Shown: positions 1 to 8,385, numbered from the stretch's first letter. The stretch is DNA of 28,840 nucleotides from Halobacteriovoraceae bacterium (GCA_002718735.1 PBFR01000031.1:1-28840); one strand, 5' to 3'. A program made the numbers and translations. The notes: generated by a model not told the origin, from the sequence alone.

Positions 1-172
1 TCCTGACGAGCAACAACAAGAGCAACAGCAGGAGCAAGGCAAAGAAACTAAAGGTGATGAAAAATTCCCAGATGAAAAAGTTCCTCAAGAGCAACAACAA
101 GAGCAAGGAAAAATACCTGACGAGCAACAACAAGAACAACAAGAGCAGGGACAAGAACAACAACAAGGTTAG
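1..172 (+). CDS. C-terminal tail of a Gln/Glu-rich protein (5' end outside window)
   Basis: The open frame enters from the left edge (first full codon at base 2) and ends at TAG 170-172, giving 56 residues. The tail is almost entirely Gln, Glu, Lys and Asp. It is built from imperfect repeats of a unit like PDEQQQEQ, with copies starting at bases 2, 83 and 116. No fold or motif is visible and it is probably disordered. Gln-rich tails like this occur on some cell-envelope TPR and von Willebrand A proteins, but the upstream domain that would identify the protein is outside the window, so no function is assigned. A strong terminator follows 27 bases after the stop, which supports this being the real end of a transcription unit. 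Confidence 0.7.
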   Translation, partial: PDEQQQEQQQEQGKETKGDEKFPDEKVPQEQQQEQGKIPDEQQQEQQEQGQEQQQG

Positions 173-198
173 TCCAGTCCTTATAAATGATTGTTACT

Positions 199-229
199 GG
201 GAGGCCTCATAGGCCTCCTTCTTATTTTT
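199..229 (+). terminator. Rho-independent terminator
   Basis: A perfect 8-bp stem GGAGGCCT / AGGCCTCC (200-207 with 211-218) has a 3-base loop and is followed by the T-rich run TTCTTATTTTT. It closes the Gln-rich gene. Confidence 0.9.
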
Positions 230-417
230 AAAGACTGTCCTGAATTTTGTGTATTGAGAGAAACCTCAACTCCTTAAAATCTAAACATTATTTCAGTACC
301 TTAACGAAATCGTCAATTCTTTTTACATATAAACCTTACTCGACTTTTCAAATAATCTTCATTTGATCATAAAAGTTGGCAAAATCAATTCATTCAAAGA
401 TTAAAAACATTTGAAGT

Positions 418-753
418 ATGAGTGAGAATAATTTGAAAAAGTTAATTGCAACATTGATACTACTAGGATCTTTTTCTGTATTTGCTGAAAACGATATAGC
501 ATGTAACTCGTATGGTTTTGATTGTTTTGATCAGGAGCAAAATCTTTGTGTTAACCACCTCCAAATTAGGCAGAGAGGACAACTATCAAGTAGCACCCAA
601 GACGATTTTAATACAGAACTAGCAAATGATGGCTATGAATTTTGGAAAATCTATTACCCAAGTCTAGTTCAAGAGTTTCAAGCAGAGTATGATAGGAATC
701 CAGAAAAAATTAATTTAAAAAAGTATGAAGATATCTTATTCATCTGTCGCTAG
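418..753 (+). CDS. small secreted protein, function unknown
   Basis: A 111-residue product with a basic N-terminus, a hydrophobic stretch (about residues 9-23) and a likely signal peptidase site after VFA, so it is predicted to be exported. Four Cys follow in the mature part (C29, C36, C44 and the penultimate C110), enough for two disulfides. No family was recognised. The ATG at 418 has only a weak purine stretch before it. A TTG at 433 would give a more typical signal peptide beginning KKLIATLILL, with GTGAGA upstream, and is a reasonable alternative start. The gene stands alone: a terminator lies well upstream and a transposase relic begins just after its stop. Confidence 0.6.
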   Translation: MSENNLKKLIATLILLGSFSVFAENDIACNSYGFDCFDQEQNLCVNHLQIRQRGQLSSSTQDDFNTELANDGYEFWKIYYPSLVQEFQAEYDRNPEKINLKKYEDILFICR

Positions 754-770
754 TTCAATGAGCAAATAAG

Positions 771-1061
771 TTTTTGGTGCTTTGAACCAATGTATTTAAG
801 AGAGTTTCAAATCTGGTGAGCAATACAAACTTGAATTTAAAATCTTTGGAAATATGGTTTTAATCGCATCAGGAAAACCTTTTAGTCCGTCAACAGAAGC
901 GATTAAAATATCTTCTACACCTCTACTTTGAAGATCTGCAAGAACAGACACCAATAAGTAGAAGACTCATTCTCACCGAAATAAATTCCAGGAACCTCTT
1001 TAATACCATCCTCATTGATTCCAAGACATACGTAGGCCGCTTTGGAGGTGATCGAAATTAT
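771..1061 (-). pseudogene. decayed IS256-family (mutator type) transposase fragment
   Basis: Read on the minus strand, three consecutive reading frames give pieces that line up with the core of IS256-family transposases. The first contains KAAYVCLGINEDG and GENESSTYW. The second contains RGVEDILIASVDGLKGF, the conserved segment with the second catalytic Asp. The third contains HQI, a TGA where the family has Arg, then NSLKY and SKHQK. Two single-base frameshifts (just after GENESSTYW and shortly before the HQI piece) and one in-frame stop make it non-functional. The N-terminal and C-terminal thirds and the terminal inverted repeats are missing. It explains an otherwise gene-free gap. The family match is by eye. 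Confidence 0.85.
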
Positions 1062-1098
1062 TTACACTGCCTATTTTGTTTTTTTTACGAGTATATTT

Positions 1099-2184
1099 TT
1101 AGAGTGTTTCTAAATCTACACTCTTTTCTACATCACCCCTAAGAGGCTCTACTAATGCACTCTTTAAAAGTGTTTCAAACAATGCCCAATAATCCCACTT
1201 AATTTGTGCAACTCTACCTGAGAAAGGAATTTTTCCCGCGACTAAATCATCGTCGTCTTTTCGATTGAAGAGCCTAAACCCTAAATCCAAAAGATTTTCC
1301 TTAAGGTTTTTGAAGAAGCCCTGACCTTCCTGCCACCCCTTAATCATTTCCGCGTCTTTGGTCACAAATTTTATGTATCCTTCGACCATCTCCCCCTTAA
1401 CAGCAGATTCAAAATAAACGCTTATTTTCCCACTGGTAGCGTCTACACCCCCCAACTTTTTCAAGTAAGGATTAAGCTTAACAATAGATACATTTTCAAT
1501 TTTGAGATCCACATCTAAAACCTTAGGATTGTGGAAAGGATTCATTTTCCCCTTTAATGAAATTACACCATCAAAGATCTCACCGGTTGCAGATATATCA
1601 GCATAACGCAGATCATTTCTTCCAGATGGAAGTACTTCAAGGTTTTTAATTAAGATGTCATTAAGTACAAGAGGAATCGCAACCTCATTCTTTTGTCTCA
1701 GATCACGCAACAAAAGTTCAACTTTTGTTATAAAAAGCTCCTTTAAAATATTGTCAATAGGTGGCCTTAATTTATCAACTTTAATTTTCTTTTCAGGCCT
1801 AGTCCTCTCTTCATCTGAAGTTGTATCTATAACTGCACCAACCTTCTCCACTCTTATTGAGTAATAGGCATTATCCTTTGCATGATCGAAATAAAGATAA
1901 TCGGCAATCACCTTTCCTACAGATGCTTTTACCATTGAATTAACCGTGGCTGAATCTTTGGCTTTTGGAGCACTTATTTCGAGGTCGTGCAATGTAATGT
2001 AGGACTTTGGATAATTAATATTCCAGTTTCCTAATTTAAAGGATGTATCAGAACCCATAGTACGATCAAGGAGTTTCTTTATTTCGGGCGTTAAGTATTC
2101 TTTATTAAGGGGGACTTTTGAATGGACGGATGCCACACTAAGAACCCCCACCATAACTAAAAGCACTTTATTCATAGTAGTCAT
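1099..2184 (-). CDS. exported AsmA/DUF748-like protein
   Basis: A 361-residue protein with an N-terminal signal peptide (hydrophobic segment about residues 5-21). The centre contains LNPYLKKLGGVDATSGKISV followed by a run of alternating beta-strand-like sequence. This resembles the NPY...G...SG.L motif of DUF748/AsmA-type periplasmic proteins, a superfamily linked to outer-membrane assembly and lipid transport. The family is inferred from that motif and the beta-rich pattern. It is the last gene of a three-gene minus-strand operon and its ATG at 2184 lies inside the end of the preceding gene (17-base overlap), so translation is probably coupled. A second ATG three codons downstream is an equally plausible start. 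An AT-only hairpin overlaps its stop codon, but no convincing terminator follows. Confidence 0.65.
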   Translation of the reverse strand: MTTMNKVLLVMVGVLSVASVHSKVPLNKEYLTPEIKKLLDRTMGSDTSFKLGNWNINYPKSYITLHDLEISAPKAKDSATVNSMVKASVGKVIADYLYFDHAKDNAYYSIRVEKVGAVIDTTSDEERTRPEKKIKVDKLRPPIDNILKELFITKVELLLRDLRQKNEVAIPLVLNDILIKNLEVLPSGRNDLRYADISATGEIFDGVISLKGKMNPFHNPKVLDVDLKIENVSIVKLNPYLKKLGGVDATSGKISVYFESAVKGEMVEGYIKFVTKDAEMIKGWQEGQGFFKNLKENLLDLGFRLFNRKDDDDLVAGKIPFSGRVAQIKWDYWALFETLLKSALVEPLRGDVEKSVDLETL

Positions 2185-2356
2185 ATAGCCAATCGTCTTC
2201 TTTGTAAGATTTATTTTCTTTGTTTGCTTTGCGCTCTTTCATGTATTCATAATAATTTGGGTAATAGCCATAATCACCATAATGACTATCTTCTTCTCTT
2301 TCTGGAAGAGCACAACTCACAACACATATCAAAAGTACCATATACTTAAGTTTCAT
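2168..2356 (-). CDS. small Tyr/Glu/Lys-rich lipoprotein
   Basis: A 62-residue product with start ATG at 2356. The start is chosen because GAGG sits five bases upstream and because it places a short lysine-bearing N-terminus directly before a hydrophobic segment ending in the lipobox-like V12-V13-S14-C15. After the Cys the protein is very rich in Tyr, Glu and Lys, with about 11 Tyr in 47 residues, and shows no recognised domain. Its Shine-Dalgarno sequence overlaps the stop codon of the upstream lipoprotein gene, and its own stop lies inside the next gene, so all three are probably made from one mRNA by coupled translation. Function unknown. Confidence 0.65.
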   Translation of the reverse strand: MKLKYMVLLICVVSCALPEREEDSHYGDYGYYPNYYEYMKERKANKENKSYKEDDWLYDYYE

Positions 2357-2363
2357 TGTGACC

Positions 2364-3047
2364 TCACATACTCTTAGCACACGTTTTTTTGCGCTCGACA
2401 AACTTTAAAAGCTCCTTACAGGTATAGTCTTTACCCATAATATTGCATTCAATATCTAAGCTTTGCCCACATGAAATAAGTGAGAAGGTTCGATCTCTTC
2501 TTCCTTTTATTTTCATATCGCAGGAAAATGGGATATCCCCTTCGTTATCTCTAGAAACAACTCCAGATGCCTTAACCTGATAGTTTGAAATGCCATCACC
2601 TTCATCACTTATAGTGGATAGATCCCAGCTCATTTCGTGTTCACTAAAGTTCAACTTATAAGTTTCTTCTTGGCATGTAGTTGTGTAGCTTTGGTTGGAA
2701 CAATTTCGAATAAATTTCTCATCCTCACAGCTATGTAAGCATTCTCCTTTTCCAAAGTTTTCCATATAAACTTTAAGTGAGTCACAAACCTCTGTATTTA
2801 CAAAATTCATGGCCTCACCCACACGACTATCAGTGGACTCAAGCCCCATCTTTAATTCAGTCAATATAGACGAGATAACAACTTCCTCAGCATCTTGGAT
2901 TTCTCGAGGTGCTTCATTTTCCCCTTCATTGTCCGTTTCAGTTCTTTCTGTTGGATTTTCATTTAACGGTGTAACGTTAGCATCACTATCTTTTTCACCG
3001 CACGAGACAAGAATTAGTGACATAAGAGCAAAAATAGTCCTTTTCAT
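2364..3047 (-). CDS. Cys-rich lipoprotein, function unknown
   Basis: A 227-residue protein with a classic lipoprotein signal: MKRT, a hydrophobic core and lipobox L13-V14-S15-C16. A low-complexity acidic linker (about residues 20-55, rich in Glu, Asp, Asn and Thr) follows. The folded part contains about ten further Cys, including CLHSC and CNQSYTTTC-type spacings, so it is likely a disulfide-stabilised envelope domain. The start is supported by AAGGAGGG eight bases before the ATG, the best ribosome binding site in this part of the window. It is the first gene of the operon that continues with the small lipoprotein and the DUF748-like protein. No named family recognised. Confidence 0.7.
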   Translation of the reverse strand: MKRTIFALMSLILVSCGEKDSDANVTPLNENPTERTETDNEGENEAPREIQDAEEVVISSILTELKMGLESTDSRVGEAMNFVNTEVCDSLKVYMENFGKGECLHSCEDEKFIRNCSNQSYTTTCQEETYKLNFSEHEMSWDLSTISDEGDGISNYQVKASGVVSRDNEGDIPFSCDMKIKGRRDRTFSLISCGQSLDIECNIMGKDYTCKELLKFVERKKTCAKSM

Positions 3048-3116
3048 GTAGATTCCCTCCTTATGAATTTTTCTATTTTGATTAAATTACTTTTGTCTCT
3101 TATTGCCCAATATTAA

Positions 3117-3139
3117 GGCCGTAAAACACCTATACGGCC
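3117..3139. other. inverted repeat between divergent genes
   Basis: GGCCGT (3117-3122) and ACGGCC (3134-3139) form a perfect 6-bp inverted repeat with an 11-base loop. It lies between the divergent genes starting at 3047 (minus) and 3169 (plus). A T-tract starts nine bases later on the plus strand, but the position upstream of both genes argues for an operator or leader structure over a terminator. No partner protein is evident. Confidence 0.4.
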
Positions 3140-3168
3140 CAGGCGCTCTTTTTGCATATTAAATAACT

Positions 3169-3729
3169 ATGAAGTTTTTTTTATCAATTAGTCTTATCTC
3201 AGTAGTAAGCACTGCAAGTCTAAGAGAAAAATTATTTATAATGGAGAAGAGTCACAACCCAGAAAATGTAATGATTATAGAAGTAATGCTTAATAAAAGA
3301 TGTGAGTTCGAGACATATGAGGATGGTTCTCTTCTCAATTTCTACTGGTTAATGGAAGATGGTAAATATACAAAAAATATTCACCCACTAATTAGGCATG
3401 GTATTGCTAAGCGAGTAGAATTTCGGGACAAAGAAAAAACAAAGACCTCCTTTAAAGTCGCTTTAAATGATTTAAAAGAATTAAGGCACGACCTCCCAGA
3501 TTCATCCCTAAAAGTTTCATCCCTAAAGGAGAAAGAAAGATGCTCAGTTCAGTCTGTGCTTGAACTGGGACCATCAAAGGGAAATAAAAAAATAAACCTC
3601 ACCAGAACTTTTTGCAAGGTAGAAACTAACTTTCTTGGCATTCCTGTTGGTTGTAAATTCATAGAACTTGAAGGAAAGAGTGTATCTTCAGGAAACCAAC
3701 TACAGGCAAAATTTAGAGCTAAAGATTAA
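3169..3729 (+). CDS. exported DUF4833-like protein
   Basis: A 186-residue protein with an N-terminal signal peptide (residues 1-18). The sequence LFIMEKSHNPENVMI, then FYWLMEDGK, then IRHGIAKRVEF follows the order of motifs I associate with DUF4833: an 'i.rSkn.N.v' strand, a 'YW' strand with 'dG', and a 'qr..AyG' segment. That domain is a small beta-rich domain of unknown function found mostly in Bacteroidetes and other Gram-negatives. The assignment is from memory of the motif order and is tentative. Two Cys (about residues 124 and 149) and a C159 could form disulfides. No clear Shine-Dalgarno precedes the ATG. The TAA overlaps the TAA of the opposing exporter gene by exactly four bases. Confidence 0.55.
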   Translation: MKFFLSISLISVVSTASLREKLFIMEKSHNPENVMIIEVMLNKRCEFETYEDGSLLNFYWLMEDGKYTKNIHPLIRHGIAKRVEFRDKEKTKTSFKVALNDLKELRHDLPDSSLKVSSLKEKERCSVQSVLELGPSKGNKKINLTRTFCKVETNFLGIPVGCKFIELEGKSVSSGNQLQAKFRAKD

Positions 3730-4754
3730 ACGAGTTTAAATACTAAAATAAGAGTGCTTATAAAATAAATTGCCAGGATAGACACACCTTCAAATCCAAT
3801 ATCACCAGGACCTTGTTTTTCCCTTCTAGCAAGCGCAATTGCTATAATTGAAGTCATCAGAAGGATAACACTACCTAAAAAGATCTCCTCCTTGCCATAG
3901 TAAGAATAAATTGTCCCTTCAAGGGAGAGGGCATCGGCGAGTACGAGCATTAAAACATCAAAGGTGTTCCCTCCTAAAATATTTGCAACGGCCATAGTTA
4001 AAGCTCCTTGCCTTACAGCAGAAAGGGAGACGACCAACTCTGGCAGAGAAGTTATGATGGCCGTAAAGAAACCTCCCATTATATTTTGTGAAAGCCCAGT
4101 AGTGCTAACTAACGATTCAGCTGATCTTGTAATTATATAACCTAGGACAGCAACGATTAAAGCTGATCCAATAAACTTAACAAGAAGCCAAAAGCTAGAT
4201 TCTTTATTGTCAGTCTTGGGCACATCAACTCTTGTTTCTTTTGTCTTTTTTGGTATCCAAAGAGGATTTTTATAGGTCTCTTGCAGCCATTTTAATCCAT
4301 ACAAATACATTGCAAGCATTACAACGCTTACAGGATGAATAAATAACCACTGTGGAATCTCAATGACGGCACCTAAAAATGAAAGCGACAACAGCGAGAT
4401 AAGTAGATTGCAAGATACTAAATTTGGAAGTGATGCTGCCGCATGCTCGAGGTTCACGTTACGATAACTCATATCAGCAATTATAAGAAAGGTTGTTTGG
4501 GCCGCGATGCCTCCGAGACAATTGTTTATCGCTAGAGAGTAGAAGCCATTGTAGGCAGAAAGTCCTGAAACAATGCTACCAGAGAGAGAAGTAATTGCCC
4601 CTAAAAACAGGCCTCCTACAAGAGCTTCACCCAGGCGGAATCGATCGGCCATGATATCAGCATATTTAACGAGCTTTATACCAATAGTAAGTAGCCCCAC
4701 AATACTGAATAAAAGACCCGCAATACTATAATGAAGCGGCCAAAGATTGAGCAT
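3726..4754 (-). CDS. CaCA-type (sodium/calcium exchanger-like) membrane protein
   Basis: A 342-residue polytopic protein with about ten hydrophobic segments in two halves, separated by a charged cytoplasmic loop (about residues 160-187). This is the layout of calcium/cation antiporters. The second half carries an intact alpha repeat: TSLPELVVSL (235-244, with E239) and ANILGGNTFD (257-266). The corresponding first repeat reads TSLSGSIVSG (55-64) and NNCLGGIAAQ (77-86), so the conserved Glu is Gly and the conserved Asn is Ile. In the family these residues coordinate the cation, so the protein may transport with altered stoichiometry or specificity. Monocistronic, with a weak ribosome binding site. 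Its stop overlaps the convergent neighbour by four bases. Confidence 0.8.
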   Translation of the reverse strand: MLNLWPLHYSIAGLLFSIVGLLTIGIKLVKYADIMADRFRLGEALVGGLFLGAITSLSGSIVSGLSAYNGFYSLAINNCLGGIAAQTTFLIIADMSYRNVNLEHAAASLPNLVSCNLLISLLSLSFLGAVIEIPQWLFIHPVSVVMLAMYLYGLKWLQETYKNPLWIPKKTKETRVDVPKTDNKESSFWLLVKFIGSALIVAVLGYIITRSAESLVSTTGLSQNIMGGFFTAIITSLPELVVSLSAVRQGALTMAVANILGGNTFDVLMLVLADALSLEGTIYSYYGKEEIFLGSVILLMTSIIAIALARREKQGPGDIGFEGVSILAIYFISTLILVFKLV

Positions 4755-4907
4755 TTAAAAATTAAAAGATAACTTTACCGAGAGTTCATCTTTGTTTTGT
4801 AAAAAATTTGTAAATTATTTAATTTTTTGTGCATGGCCAATGTCAACCACCTTTCCTTGTTTGATTATTTTGTTTTGGTTTAGAATTGGCACAACAAAAG
4901 GATTTAG

Positions 4908-6338
4908 ATGTTTTTCAAAAAGATTAAAACTCCAGGACTTGCACACTTATCCTATTTTATTGCAACTAATGGTGTTGCAATAGTTATTGATCCGAAAAGA
5001 GATATCGACGATTATTTAAGATTAGCGATAGAACATAACGCTCAGATTAAATATGTTATAGAAACCCACAGACAAGAAGATTTTGTCATTGGATCTAATG
5101 AACTCCATGAAAAAACTGGAGCAAAGGTTGTGGGGGGAAGACACCCTATTTTTAATCATTGCGACATTCAACTTGAGGACGGCGAATTTTTTAAAATCGA
5201 AGACATAACACTACTTTGCCTGGCAACACCAGGACACACACCTGAGGGACAAAGTTATGGAGTTTACCTTGAAGATAAAGACATCTGTTGGGGGGTTTTC
5301 ACAGGTGATACACTCTTTGTGGGCGACACCGGACGAACCGACCTGCCTGACCCTAATAAAACGGCACTTAATGCAAAGGTCATATACAACAGCATTAGGA
5401 CTAAGATCGCTCCACTTGGAGACCAAGCGATTATATTTCCGGCCCATGGCTCGGGCTCGGTTTGTGGGGGTTCCATTGCAAATTACGACCAATCCACAAT
5501 TGGTTTTGAGAAGTCTTACAATCCTGTATTCACCATGGATGAGTCTGAATTTGTAGAGCACAAATTAAGCGAACGTATACCAAGACCTCCATATTTTAGT
5601 TTAATGGAGAAGATTAATTACGAAGGGGGCTGGAGAATAGACCAAAATCTGGCCAATATTAAAATTCTCAAAGCTAAAGATTTTTTAGAACAATCTAAGA
5701 ATGGTATCATTATAGATACAAGGGCTCCTGAAGCTTTTGCCTCCGGACACATCCCAAACTCTTACAACATATGGCTTGATGGACTACAAGTATTTGGCGG
5801 ATGGTTTTGTAGAAAGGATACGCAGGTTTATCTTGTACTAGATAAACTAGAGGATCTCAACTTGGCAAGACTGATGCTTTCCAGGATTGGTGTGGGTAGA
5901 ATTAAGGCTGCATTGGCAAATGGTATTCCCGCTCTAAGACAAGCAGGTTTAGAGCTTGAAAGCTTTGCTGTTGCAGGCCCTAAGGAGTTGTTTCACAATA
6001 AATCCAACTTTGAAATTTTTGATGTTAGAGAAATCACTGAGTATGAAAGCGCTCATATAGAGGGATCTAAGCATTGTTTTGTTGGTCACCTAGAGGAATA
6101 CCTTCTTAAACATAGGCCATCAAATAAAAGGATCGCAACACTTTGCAGTGTTGGACATAGAGGGGCAATTGCGGCGAGTATCTTTGCCAAATTAGGTTAT
6201 AAAAATGTGTACAATATCTTAGGCGGCATGAATTCATGGAAATCTCTAGGCCTTCCGATCGAGGAAGGTCATAAAAAGGTTGTTTCAGCACCGAAGAAAA
6301 AGCTTGAAAACGCTGCCCAGTGGGGCAGCACTCATTAA
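4908..6338 (+). CDS. MBL-fold persulfide dioxygenase-like protein with two rhodanese domains
   Basis: A 476-residue cytoplasmic protein. Residues 1-230 are a metallo-beta-lactamase fold of the glyoxalase II/ETHE1 branch: ETHRQEDF (52-59), TPGH (H110), GDT (D134) and PAHGSG (H180). Residues 250-350 form a rhodanese fold without a catalytic Cys. Residues 360-455 form a second rhodanese domain with active-site loop CSVGHR (C413-R418). This architecture matches CstB/persulfide dioxygenase proteins that oxidise sulfane sulfur and handle thiosulfate. The usual THxHxDH motif is altered: H54 is kept, but the second His is Q56 and the last is F59. The three residues equivalent to the ETHE1 iron ligands (H54, H110, D134) remain. 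AAGGA lies six bases before the ATG. Confidence 0.85.
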   Translation: MFFKKIKTPGLAHLSYFIATNGVAIVIDPKRDIDDYLRLAIEHNAQIKYVIETHRQEDFVIGSNELHEKTGAKVVGGRHPIFNHCDIQLEDGEFFKIEDITLLCLATPGHTPEGQSYGVYLEDKDICWGVFTGDTLFVGDTGRTDLPDPNKTALNAKVIYNSIRTKIAPLGDQAIIFPAHGSGSVCGGSIANYDQSTIGFEKSYNPVFTMDESEFVEHKLSERIPRPPYFSLMEKINYEGGWRIDQNLANIKILKAKDFLEQSKNGIIIDTRAPEAFASGHIPNSYNIWLDGLQVFGGWFCRKDTQVYLVLDKLEDLNLARLMLSRIGVGRIKAALANGIPALRQAGLELESFAVAGPKELFHNKSNFEIFDVREITEYESAHIEGSKHCFVGHLEEYLLKHRPSNKRIATLCSVGHRGAIAASIFAKLGYKNVYNILGGMNSWKSLGLPIEEGHKKVVSAPKKKLENAAQWGSTH

Positions 6339-7057
6339 TTAAGATTCCACAAAGCAATAGCACTAAAGGTTCTATTAATTTCCTCTCCTCTAACATAGTC
6401 AGCATCAATGTTTGCTTGTTTCGAGATTTGAATTCTTCTGTAACTTAGAATAAGTCTTCCTTTAAAAGGTAAAAATGGAAGCATTGCAGACACGATACCA
6501 TCTACATGTCCAACTCCTCCTTCACCTTCTGGGCCATAGACATACTGATTATTTCGAACATCACCGACCCCAGCTCCAAGTCCAGCACTCACAAAAGGAG
6601 CAATACCAAACAAAGCATCAGAATAAAAGTAGACTCCTGAGTGGCGTAGAATGTCTTTGCTAAGTTGAATATTGGAACTAAATCCACGTCCTTTACGAAG
6701 GTTTAACTCAAAATAAAGCTCACTTGTTGGGGCCCGTTGATTTTTGAAATCCTCCTCAGACTCGCCAAGTTGAACAAAGGGCCCGCCTGGGCGGTTATCA
6801 TCAAAATAATTATAACCTATCCTATAGGTAATACCTTCACTAGGACTAACAAAGTAACTTAGTCCTCCCCTTCCAAGGTTTATCTTTTTAAAAAAGACAA
6901 AGTTTGGTGCCACTCCAAATATCGCCTCATCCCAAACCAACGCCCCGCGATAGACACGTTTATCTGAATAAAGAGACGCCAAGGTGATATCAACCTGAGC
7001 TTTAGTTGAGAAGCCGAACAAGGCCAATACAAGTATTAACTGAATTGTACTAAACAT
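6335..7057 (-). CDS. outer-membrane beta-barrel protein, MipA/OmpV-like
   Basis: A 240-residue protein with a signal peptide (residues 1-20, likely cleavage after KAQ). Alternating hydrophobic strands with many Gly and aromatic residues end in a short terminal strand finishing FSAIALWNLN. The sections GVAPNFVFF, GITYRIGYNYFDD and SAGLGAGVGDVRNNQYVYG fit MipA/OmpV-family barrels, a group of small outer-membrane proteins involved in scaffolding of murein enzymes or in permeability. The barrel call is firm, the family less so. No convincing ribosome binding site is visible. The gene is divergent from the SDR gene with only 45 bases between starts, and convergent with the persulfide dioxygenase-like gene through a four-base TTAA overlap. 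Confidence 0.65.
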   Translation of the reverse strand: MFSTIQLILVLALFGFSTKAQVDITLASLYSDKRVYRGALVWDEAIFGVAPNFVFFKKINLGRGGLSYFVSPSEGITYRIGYNYFDDNRPGGPFVQLGESEEDFKNQRAPTSELYFELNLRKGRGFSSNIQLSKDILRHSGVYFYSDALFGIAPFVSAGLGAGVGDVRNNQYVYGPEGEGGVGHVDGIVSAMLPFLPFKGRLILSYRRIQISKQANIDADYVRGEEINRTFSAIALWNLN

Positions 7058-7102
7058 GGTTTAATTAGATAATATAAAGTGTTACTTATCAATGGTGGTT
7101 TC

Positions 7103-7849
7103 ATGAAAAGTTTTAGACTTTCTGAAGTAAAAACATGTTTGGTCCTTGGTGGTGGTGATATTGGAATGGCACTGGCAAGAGTAATCAAAAAACGAAATCC
7201 GAACACAGAAATCATCATTACTAAGAGGAAGATTGAATACGTCTCACCTAAGGAAAGAGAAAAGTTTGTACTCTACCCACACGATCCTTTGAGTGAAGAG
7301 TCTTGGAGCTCCCTTTCAAACACAATTAAAAGTAATTTTGGGCATTTGGATTTAGTAATTTCAACATATGGCATTCTTCATGACAACGAGCTCTCACCAG
7401 AAAAAAAGATAGAAGACATTGCACTTTCAGGCCTTGTAAAAGCATTCCAAGTAAACACTTTCACAGCTCCTTTGGCAGTAAAGCATCTACTTAAATTAAT
7501 GCCTCGGGAGTCTTTAAGCACATTTGTATTTTTATCAGCAAAGGTTGGCAGCATCTCCGACAACTCAACGGGTGGTTGGTATGCCTACCGCTCTTCAAAA
7601 GCTTCACTCAACATGATGGTAAAAAATATGGCCATCGAGTTTAAAAATCGTAAAAAGAATGCGCTGGCCGTGGCAATACATCCAGGGACCACGGCGACAG
7701 AGCTATCTAGGCCTTATCTTTCAAACTTTAATCTTAAAGTTTGGGAACCAAATCAAACTGCAGAGCATATTTTAAGGGTGATTGATGGGTTAAAGCCCGA
7801 TAATAATGGAGATTTTTTAAACTGGGATGGCACTATTATTCCTTACTAG
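7103..7849 (+). CDS. short-chain dehydrogenase/reductase (SDR)
   Basis: A 248-residue protein. The start ATG at 7103 is preferred because GGTGG lies five bases upstream, over a longer version beginning at 7079. It has the SDR order of motifs: the nucleotide-binding GGGDIGMALA near the N-terminus (in place of TGxxxGIG), the 'N' strand VNTFTAPLAV, catalytic Ser in FLSAKVGSI, and YRSSK as the YxxxK pair. The C-terminal PGTTATELSRP is like the PG-motif of C-factor/CsgA-type SDRs. The substrate cannot be told from sequence. It overlaps the convergent small secreted protein gene by 14 bases. Confidence 0.85.
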   Translation: MKSFRLSEVKTCLVLGGGDIGMALARVIKKRNPNTEIIITKRKIEYVSPKEREKFVLYPHDPLSEESWSSLSNTIKSNFGHLDLVISTYGILHDNELSPEKKIEDIALSGLVKAFQVNTFTAPLAVKHLLKLMPRESLSTFVFLSAKVGSISDNSTGGWYAYRSSKASLNMMVKNMAIEFKNRKKNALAVAIHPGTTATELSRPYLSNFNLKVWEPNQTAEHILRVIDGLKPDNNGDFLNWDGTIIPY

Positions 7850-8285
7850 AGCTCTTCCACTTATGATGTGGATCTAAAGACATGAGAAACTTCAAAATTT
7901 CCTTTGAAGCAAGAGACTCATTTTGCATTAGCCACTTTTCTTCTTCCAGTTTTTCACTCAGAATTATTTCCTGTCCGTCCAATGACCCTAAGACTTGACC
8001 ATACTTGGAGTGCCTTTCACTTACCTTGGAGTGGAGAAATGGACCGAAACGGGCCAGATGCATATTTTCTTTTAACTCCCGAAGTCCTTCAGAAGTAAGG
8101 GAATTAAGAATTTCCTCGTTCTTCACCTTTGGACAGCACTTGCTCTCCAGAGAATGAATATCTCCATTCTTATATATAATTATTTCACTTACTGAAGAAG
8201 AGTCTCCATAGGCATACTTCAACAAGATTTCTTTTGAGAAGCAATTAAAGCTAAAAACTAAAATGACAGTTAATGTCTTAAGCAT
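7836..8285 (-). CDS. small exported protein, function unknown
   Basis: A 149-residue product. The start ATG at 8285 is chosen over one four codons upstream because GAGG sits at the right distance and the result is a compact signal peptide MLKTLTVILVFSFNCFSKE. The mature part contains a CC pair (in SKCCPKV) and is mostly charged, with the phrase LTSEGLRELKENMHLARFGPF. No recognised domain. Cys near the end of the signal sequence is not in a standard lipobox (FNC), so lipid attachment is doubtful. Its 3' end overlaps the SDR gene on the other strand. Confidence 0.6.
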   Translation of the reverse strand: MLKTLTVILVFSFNCFSKEILLKYAYGDSSSVSEIIIYKNGDIHSLESKCCPKVKNEEILNSLTSEGLRELKENMHLARFGPFLHSKVSERHSKYGQVLGSLDGQEIILSEKLEEEKWLMQNESLASKEILKFLMSLDPHHKWKSSSKE

Positions 8286-8385
8286 GTAAGGCCTCACAGG
8301 TTAACAATAGTCATGTTTAAAGTTAAAGTATTAAAGCTATAGTTTGAAGCCCTAAGGCCATACTTCTGTTTAACATGGGATATAT

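Noticed and set aside
1..172. CRISPR or tandem repeat array in the CAA/GAG-rich left end
   Set aside because: Units are imperfect, irregularly spaced and in frame, so they are coding low-complexity repeats.
1098..1114. TTTAGA/TCTAAA hairpin as terminator of the DUF748-like gene
   Set aside because: It is AT-only, overlaps the stop codon and is not followed by a T-tract on the minus strand.
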